Part shown: positions 58,401 to 64,000 of the stretch, one piece after another | Layout: every line of letters starts with the position of its first letter | Numbering within the stretch: position 1 is the stretch's first letter | Assembly (NCBI GenBank): GCA_021234535.1 | Contig: CM037833.1 | Coordinates: forward strand, 19,753,738 to 19,817,737 | Length of the DNA stretch: 64,000 nucleotides | Source: Stichopus chloronotus | Lineage: Eukaryota; Echinodermata; Holothuroidea; Aspidochirotida; Stichopodidae | Direction of reading: 5' to 3' | The notes under the pieces: model-generated | The model's input: the letters and a program-made list of their open reading frames with translations, nothing else | What the model was told of the DNA's origin: nothing | Databases searched by the model: none | Made by a program: the position numbers and the translations under genes

Positions 58401-61370
58401 TCGACCCGATGCGTGAATGTTAGAACACGATGGATGTATACATACTCTTCATACACAGTTGACCAGTCAATTGTAACGCCGTCCCATTCCGAGGATCCTG
58501 CATGTTACATGTGGTACTTCAGATCACTCATGGAAGAAGTTAACAACATGACACATGGTACTTATCAGTGGTGAGACCTCACATTATTCTCTTAACTGAC
58601 AAATGTCTCTCACAGACAAAAGAACAATCCAGAGATCTACCACTTCTCGACCAAGCTTCTTTCACCTAAATTTGCATATTTCACTCTTTTACAAGTTTAT
58701 CCGCGACATTGATCACTGAGCATACTATCTTTGAAGACATACCATAGAAAAGACAATACTACAGTATTACATGCCAGAGAAGTTTCCATCACAAGACATG
58801 AACTTATAAATGTATTTGAATCAATGTACTATTTTCGTTGGTCGTAAAAGATTTACTGTATTACATTTGTAAAAATAAAAAAAATTAAAAAACAGGAAGT
58901 CTTAAGACTTTGTGATTCCTTGCCCACATTCATAAGGAAGGACAACCCACATACTGTGCAGTAAAAATATTGAACTGAACACTGTAAAGCCCATATGTTC
59001 ACAACTTGATTTTGAACTATGATGTCTACTAATGACAAGTAATCTTTGACCTCCACAGAAAACATCACAATTTCTTGAAAAATGTAGATCCCTCTCTTTC
59101 CTAACAAACTCATCCCCAAAAGTATTCTCAGGGATATTGTGTAAGCAAGTTTTTGGTAACCGAAATTGTTCGCCGTAGTATGTATGAAATTAGGACTTTT
59201 CAAATTTGTTTCGTACTATCACTCGATCTGACGAATGATATTCCAACCCACAAAACACAGGATTTGTGTAAATGAAAACCAGGCGAAGGTTGGCAGACTA
59301 TGTGTAAAACCGTAAAGAGAAGGTGTTTTATGATTTCTGAGAGAGCGCCATCTTCTGGGACGTTACTACTGAGTTAACAATACAAAGTAACTCACCATTT
59401 ATTTAGCCTGATCTGAGAGTTAAAGTGATGTAGACCTGCCACTTATACTGTAGACAAGACATGCAATGTGCAGTAAATCACGATTGCTTTGTACTGGTCT
59501 ACTCTGCACCATACACCTAGACCACAATTACAGTCATTCTCATGCGACAAACATAACTTACAATTGTTTTGTACTGGTCTGCACCACAGACCTAGACTAG
59601 CTACAGTATACTGTCATTCTAATACGACAAACAACTTACAGCAACTGTTTTGTACCGGTCTGCACTTCACACTTAGACCAGCTTATGCTGTCATTCTAAT
59701 GTGTTAAACATTAACTTGCAATTGTTTGCACTGGTCTGCACCACAGTCCAAGACCGGCTATACTGCCATTATAGTGCAACAAACAAGCACTTGCAATTGT
59801 TTTGTACTGATCTGCTCTACAGACGTGGACTGGCTATATTGTCATTATAGTGTGACAAACAATCACATGCAATTGTTTTGTACTGACCTGCACTTCACAC
59901 CTAGACCACCTGTATTGTCATTTCAATGTGACAAACATTAAGTAACAATTGTTTTTGCACTAGTCTGTACCTCACATCTAGACCAGCTATACCTGCATTG
60001 CAAAAATACTGTACATGAGACAAGCCGTAACTGACACTTGTTTGATACCAGTCTGCACTCTGGACCTAGACTGGTAACAAGACCCCTATATTCTGTACAT
60101 ACACTACATGTATGCGCAAGTACTATAGTCCTGTTACTCTCCGTTCCAGTGTTTTTGTCCTCATCATCACTCAAAACGAGACCTACAGTAACAGACCTTC
60201 TCAAGACATTTAACACATCCCATGTAGTATACTCACTTCTGTTATGGGCCTGGTCAGTGCTATACAGACCCGCAGTGGACCTGCTACTGTACGGTATACT
60301 GTTAGTTTCTAGATAAATTTAGACATAGCATATGACGTGCAGCAACTCACCATTGTTTTGCCCTGGTCTGCACTCCAGACTAGCCATGGTGAGGTGTTCT
60401 TCGGAATGGGCCTCGATGGTCCAGTCTTCTCCCGGATTTAGAATCATACCTGCGGGTGCAATTTACAACTCGAAGAATACAGTATGTACACGAACCAGTA
60501 CATGGTGATACTACTTGATAACTGGTAAAACTGTACTTGGTAAAACAGTTGCATCTAGACTACTGTACCTTACATCACAGGAACTACAGTACGATGTCTA
60601 CGACGAACACTCTTGACAATGATTAGTTCCCAGCCAGACTTGACTGTCTGTTATGGCTGGCAATACTGTATGTCCAAGCTACTATACTGTACAGCACTGG
60701 CCATAATTGTGGTACAGCGAGTTACTGTGAAGAGAGCTTTAGAAATACTGTAGCTGCAAGATCAGCCAAGCGGATGTCACGATATGACACGTTCTCCACA
60801 AAGCTAGACATTCAAGCAGATTACTGCAGCCACTGGCGACACACTGTGATTCAAATACACAACACCAGTGGCATTGTGGGAGCATTTTAATCTGATACTA
60901 TGTAGTTGAACTGTCCTGTAGATTTCCATTGGCATGTTGAATTGCTTTGTCATTTCGAAGTGCGAATCCACAGAAAAACAAATTTACTTTCGGAAGAAAA
61001 ACCCCTAAATGGTACTTTATGTACGTGGCCACATGGTTACTTTTTGTTCGAACGGAATAAGCAGTTGTCCGTACAGTACTGTACTTTATCTTGAAAAATC
61101 TTGCAATTCTCTTCACAATTCCCCGTATTTTTCGTGACGTTGTTGAATATCAGCATTGCATTAGCAAGATGTCATGCTGCAAAATTAAGCAATTCAGAAA
61201 CAAAAAGCGATAATACTGTAAATAAGGAAAAATAGCCATGAATGGTGGGGTGGGGGGTTGGTACAGGCCCATTAATTCAGTTTTGGGTGACTACATTTTA
61301 ACTTTGCCAAGATCACAAATGAAAACATCTTCTCAAGACTCTTCCATCTGCTGTACTTACCCCAAATCAT
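45337..61370 (-). CDS. Nucleoplasmin-like (NPL) domain plus 11 C2H2 zinc fingers, 552-aa protein
   Basis: Six coding exons read on the minus strand: 61361-61370, 60351-60449, 57834-57983, 54385-54450, 49239-49418 and 45337-46490. Every junction is GT-AG and every intron is phase 1, giving one uninterrupted frame. Residues 1-105 match the NPL fold of FKBP39/46 and plant HD2 proteins: MIWG start, HLTMASLE, VVCTLQK, SLDMVIQSG, and GTGTVYLTGY closing the barrel. Residues 112-145 are strongly acidic and 157-168 basic (RYSKRVRK), with another basic patch, SKKMKV, near 196. Residues 225-527 hold 11 C2H2 fingers with 3- or 4-residue His spacing and few canonical TGEKP linkers. NPL domains form pentamers that bind histones, and arrays of C2H2 fingers bind DNA. 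A nuclear, histone-binding, sequence-targeted role is therefore inferred, not shown. ATG at 61370 was chosen because an in-frame TGA lies upstream in the same exon. Confidence 0.85.
49239..49418 (-). CDS. NPL-zinc finger gene coding exon 5: acidic linker
   Basis: The acceptor is TTTTTCTTAG and the donor GTAGGT. It encodes 59 full codons plus split ends, rich in Glu, Asp and Ser, and ends in a basic run of Arg and Lys (RYSKRVRK). Acidic tracts next to NPL domains are typical of histone chaperones. Confidence 0.82.
53430..54290 (+). repeat. 24-25-bp minisatellite, about 35 units
   Basis: The unit is close to CTGATTTGAAATGCATTGGT followed by TTCA, with alternating GAGATGCAT and GAAATATACT variants. 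It lies in intron 4 of the NPL-zinc finger gene and ends about 95 bp below exon 4. Confidence 0.9.
54385..54450 (-). CDS. NPL-zinc finger gene coding exon 4: last NPL strand
   Basis: The acceptor is CCTTTTTTAG and the donor GTATTA, which is weak. It encodes TVYLTGYNRKPVQATEENTT and one more Ser. The TVYLTGY strand is the most diagnostic NPL motif. Confidence 0.85.
55140..55600 (+). repeat. 152-bp tandem repeat (3 units) with DR1 motifs and simple-repeat tail
   Basis: TGACCTTTGACC occurs at 55170-55181, 55321-55332 and 55473-55484, spaced 151-152 bp apart in otherwise similar units. A CA-rich tract and ATAGATTCTTCGCC...GGCATGGGAATAAAA follow to about 55670 and look like a retroposon-type tail. 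The array lies in intron 3 of the NPL-zinc finger gene. Confidence 0.8.
56578..57525 (+). pseudogene. Decayed 3' end of a non-LTR (LINE, CR1/jockey-like) retrotransposon
   Basis: Translating the three plus frames in turn gives pieces typical of the C-terminal part of a LINE reverse transcriptase: NVAKFLGVLIDKH near 56660, then KNVGIIGHLRSSLPWKVIIS with FVLPFFSYCNIVWGSTYPSK (56729-56980), then SLHSVRYVAPHFWNSLPQS near 57150 and FNTFKSKLKRFLLS near 57230. Stops and frameshifts separate them, so it is dead. About 240 bp of 3' UTR-like sequence follows. It lies antisense within intron 3 of the NPL-zinc finger gene. Clade assignment is tentative. Confidence 0.8.
57834..57983 (-). CDS. NPL-zinc finger gene coding exon 3: core of NPL domain
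   Basis: The acceptor is TTTCAG and the donor GTATGT. It encodes ETDPCSYLILKLPSREHVV through VVTFTVQGT. Its local composition is more GC-rich than the flanking introns, as expected of coding sequence. Confidence 0.88.
59445..60080 (-). repeat. About 75-80-bp tandem repeat resembling NPL-gene exon 2 and its donor
   Basis: Eight degenerate units each contain (minus strand) GTGCAGACCAGT.CAAAACAAT followed by a GTAAGTT- or GTGATTT-like donor, and a GCTAGTCTAG-like start. Exon 2 ends GCTAGTCTGG AGTGCAGACCAGGGCAAAACAA then TGGTGAGTT. The unit at 59450-59510 also keeps the intronic TGCACGT.ATATGC-like sequence after the donor. Confidence 0.8.
60351..60449 (-). CDS. NPL-zinc finger gene coding exon 2
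   Basis: The acceptor is CACCCGCAG and the donor GTGAGT. It encodes MILNPGEDWTIEAHSEEH through RPGQNN. Its 3' 45 bp and donor resemble the units of the minisatellite at 59445-60080. Confidence 0.82.
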
Positions 61371-61416
61371 GATGACTGCGATGTTTGACCACGTAACCTC
61401 GATGCACTTTCACAAC
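61361..61416 (-). CDS. NPL-zinc finger gene exon with start codon (10 coding nt)
   Basis: The coding part is 61361-61370 (MIW plus one base), followed by a GTAAGT donor. Bases 61371-61416 are 5' UTR after a CTTGGCGCAG acceptor and contain an in-frame TGA at 61410-61412. The acceptor implies a further upstream UTR exon. A consensus donor (GCAG then GTAAGG) at 63765-63770 is one candidate for its end. Confidence 0.75.
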
Positions 61417-61974
61417 CTGCGCCAAGAGAAGTTTTGTGTCAATGTTTAATGCGAGACATCTACAGTACCTTTGTATGACAAGCATGAAACACTTAGTGGA
61501 TTGATACTTCAGTCTGCAATGCAGGAAAGCAACTGGGGTAGTAATGCAACAGTATGAGCTACTGTACTGTGTATTATTCTTCTCTGAGATGATGGTAAAG
61601 TACTGTAAAGTATATGGTTACTTCAAACTGTAAACATGCACTCAATCAAAGCCTTGACACAAACTACACCAGTACATCAAATGGAAAATTAAATACGGTG
61701 TACAGTTTTCCAGTCAAGTCAGTCTCTCACCTTGTACTGCACTGTACATTTCAAACATTCACTGGAACAAGGGAGGTGAAATATTCACTGTAGATGGAGA
61801 CTCTTGAATTACATTTCACTACAGTAATACAAATGTACATACACTGTTCTGTACTTAAAGACCCACCAAATCAAGTGAAGATTGGTACAACTGCAGAATA
61901 CGTCTCACCAAGACATATGACTAAGACTCCGGAGGCACAGTCGTAATCACAGTGAATCGCACATGTATGTTTTG

Positions 61975-62325
61975 TATACGAATGACCACTAGGACTGGGA
62001 CTGCGCCTCCACACCACACTAGAGGACCAGTGAACTTAAAATATTTTTCAGTAAGCAAAAGTGTATACATCCCAATCACATGTTGAGTGGTTCTCAAAAT
62101 GGCCACTCCTTGTTACTGTAGCTACCACTGTGACTGCACCTCCACTCAGATGATAGAATCAGTGAACTTAGACTAATGTTTTCAACAAAGTATTCGATCA
62201 GCCACCACTGGGACTGCGACTGCGCCTACACTCAGTCGTGCAGAATCAGTGGACTTAGACTAATAATGTTTCGATGAGCCACCACTGGGACTGCGACTGC
62301 CGCTCCACTCTGGATGGGAAGCTCA
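61975..62325 (+). repeat. Degenerate 75-140-bp-spaced tandem repeat
   Basis: Four units start with a CCACTGGGACTGCGACTGCG-like core (61985, 62125, 62205, 62280). Three of them continue through GAATCAGTGAACTTAGACTAAT-like sequence. They lie upstream of the NPL gene start codon, in a probable 5' UTR intron or spacer. Confidence 0.7.
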
Positions 62326-63830
62326 TAAGGCCATGAGAATGAAAGTTGTAGATATGCATCCACCGCCTGCATGTCAGAAAACCACAGCATGAAAAATTTA
62401 CATTACACCAAACTTTCTTTATTTGTTAAAAGTTAATCTTGGTATTAAAAAATCTGTCTTGCAAATCTTCCAGAGGTTGTAGACTCACGCAAATGTACTG
62501 CCCAGTGATATACTGCTCAAGACTATGTTGTACCTGGAGATAGGGAGATGACAGAAATGCTCTAGCGCCCCCTATTTCATCCAGATAACCTATCGTTGCA
62601 GTGCAAGGACTGCCTTGAACTTCCAATTGAAAAACGAAACTAGGACAGTAATACAGACACACGCACATCTTTTTGATGCATGTTAAAATGTATCGACAGA
62701 AAGTAATGAATAATGAAAAATGAAAAAATATTTCATGATTTTGTGAAATTTTCTGGACACAAATCTGCAACTTTCATTCCCTAGGCCTAAGACAGGTGAC
62801 TATAAAAAATGCAGCTTAATCATCACTAATATGGGACTTCACCAAAAGATTCGAATAATATAGCAAGCGCAGCTGCATCCAACATAGAAAGATTGGGATT
62901 ATGCACAATATTTCTGCTGAAGGCGCAAGGGAGAACCACAGTGTAGTTCGCCTCCGAGATTTTTTGGGGTTACTGTTTCACTGGGACATTGTACTCTGCA
63001 GTTACTCCATGAAGATTATACTGCAAGCTGGGAAGTTGACTCAAGGGAACAGTATTTCTTTCCTTTTTTTTCGCTGTTCAAATTCATTATCATTTGCCAA
63101 GCAATAATCCTTTACAGTACAGTATTATTGAACTACTGTACTTACAGTAGTTTAGTTCCGCATACAAATTGATTATGATTTTGGTAAAGAACTTATGCAG
63201 AAAGGTGGATGTGGTGCCAGAGACTACTTGTGTAGAGTTTGCTAAGAAAACACAATTATTTGTGAACGTTTGTGATAACGACCCTGGGGAGGGTTGACTT
63301 ACTTTTGTTAGCGGTGCAAGGAATGGAGTGTACTAACCTTAGGCCTAGGCTAGGCCATTGACGTAACGCATACGACTATACATAAATAACATTACATTTA
63401 CAGGTTGTGGTACCCTAGCTTCCTCTGACGAGTCTGAGAGCCTAACTTAATGACAATGTGCGTTATGCCTACGATCATACTGTAAGTTAGCTAGGCCAAC
63501 AGGGTGTTGCGGATTGCTCTTGTCTGGCCGGGTTCAATATTCGAATTTTGATCATACAATATACTGAACGCCAAGGTCTGCGATACTGTACTGTACTACT
63601 GTAGCAGCTTCCTGGGGACCAGGACTAACGTTCACAATGACATAACTTAGTTTAGGTTGTTCCGGGTACACTGACAGTGGCGGGCGGATTCTAAATTAGT
63701 ACCACAGTAGCCATAACATATATAAGAAAAACGTGGAAATATTACTGTCCTTTTGTATTTCCTTACCTGCTTCACAAAGTGGGAATTGACTGGTGTGTAC
63801 ACAAGTCAGTACGGTACACAGCTCCTGCGT

Positions 63831-63876
63831 ACTTATAATTCAACTGTACTGTGTACAGTACAGTTGAATTATAAGT
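63831..63876. repeat. 46-bp near-perfect palindrome
   Basis: Two 22-bp arms (left arm ACTTATAATTCAACTGTACT plus GT) are exact reverse complements around a 2-bp centre. A third partial copy, GTGTACTGTGTACAGTA, follows directly. Confidence 0.95.
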
Positions 63877-64000
63877 GTACTGTGTACAGTAGGCGACTGT
63901 AAATGTGTTTCGCGTTACCGGTACTATTAAATGTAAAGAATTCACGTAGAAATAGATAAACCAGAATATCGTACTCGAACAATAAGTGAGGTCCAACTTC

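Larger units (their letters stand above)
61417..64000. other. 5' flank or 5' UTR intron of the NPL-zinc finger gene
   Basis: Contains a degenerate repeat (61975-62325), many TACTGTA/TACAGTA words, and possible UTR-exon donors on the minus strand at 63765-63770 (GCAG then GTAAGG) and near 63300. No TATA box or CpG-rich promoter was recognised. Confidence 0.4.

Noticed and set aside
59489..59941. Cys/His-rich repeated frames (for example CDKHNLQLFCTGLH)
   Set aside because: Antisense translation of the exon-2-like minisatellite, not a zinc-binding protein.
62426..62770. Minus frame with LEVQGSPCTATIGYLDEIGG after a pyrimidine-rich acceptor
   Set aside because: No in-phase partner for the NPL gene, and the sequence upstream of the start codon already has an in-frame stop. 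It looks more like a non-coding repeat.

Overview
The window looks like animal (metazoan) nuclear DNA from a marine invertebrate deuterostome. An echinoderm such as a sea cucumber would fit, but the taxon is inference. The grounds are GT-AG introns of 0.9 to 5 kb, AT-rich sequence full of poly-A/T, poly-C/G and TA runs, many diverged interspersed repeats, a decayed non-LTR retrotransposon, and no operon-like gene packing. Most long open frames are repeat artefacts. The genes were rebuilt by joining short exons with matching splice sites and phases.

Layout. (1) 8.9-12.5 kb, minus strand: a secreted CAP-superfamily protein in three recognisable exons, inside repeat-rich DNA that includes a foldback element at 8.0-8.5 kb. 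(2) 13.4-24 kb: mostly repeats and spacer. A roughly 700-bp segment at 13.6-14.3 kb is repeated in inverted orientation at 23.2-23.9 kb, and an orphan cysteine-containing exon lies at one edge. (3) 25.8-29.0 kb, plus strand: a complete four-exon, 132-residue CD225/dispanin (IFITM-like) membrane protein. (4) 31-38 kb: four minisatellite or microsatellite arrays (25-bp, 48-bp, 32-bp and TA-rich) and weak candidates for small secreted or membrane-tail genes. (5) 38-45 kb: spacer with interspersed repeats. (6) 45.3-61.4 kb, minus strand: the most interesting gene, six coding exons joined only by phase-1 introns. It encodes a 552-residue protein with an N-terminal nucleoplasmin-like (NPL) domain of the FKBP39/HD2 type, an acidic linker, a basic patch and 11 C2H2 zinc fingers. 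Its introns carry a minisatellite that resembles its own exon-2/donor junction, a 24-bp array, a tandem repeat with nuclear-receptor DR1 motifs, and an antisense LINE remnant.

The three solid genes have no evident functional link: one is a secreted CAP protein, one a membrane CD225 protein, and one a probable chromatin-associated zinc-finger protein. The best candidate for something undescribed is the NPL plus C2H2 fusion together with the array related to its exon 2. No tRNA, rRNA, CRISPR or prokaryotic features were seen.
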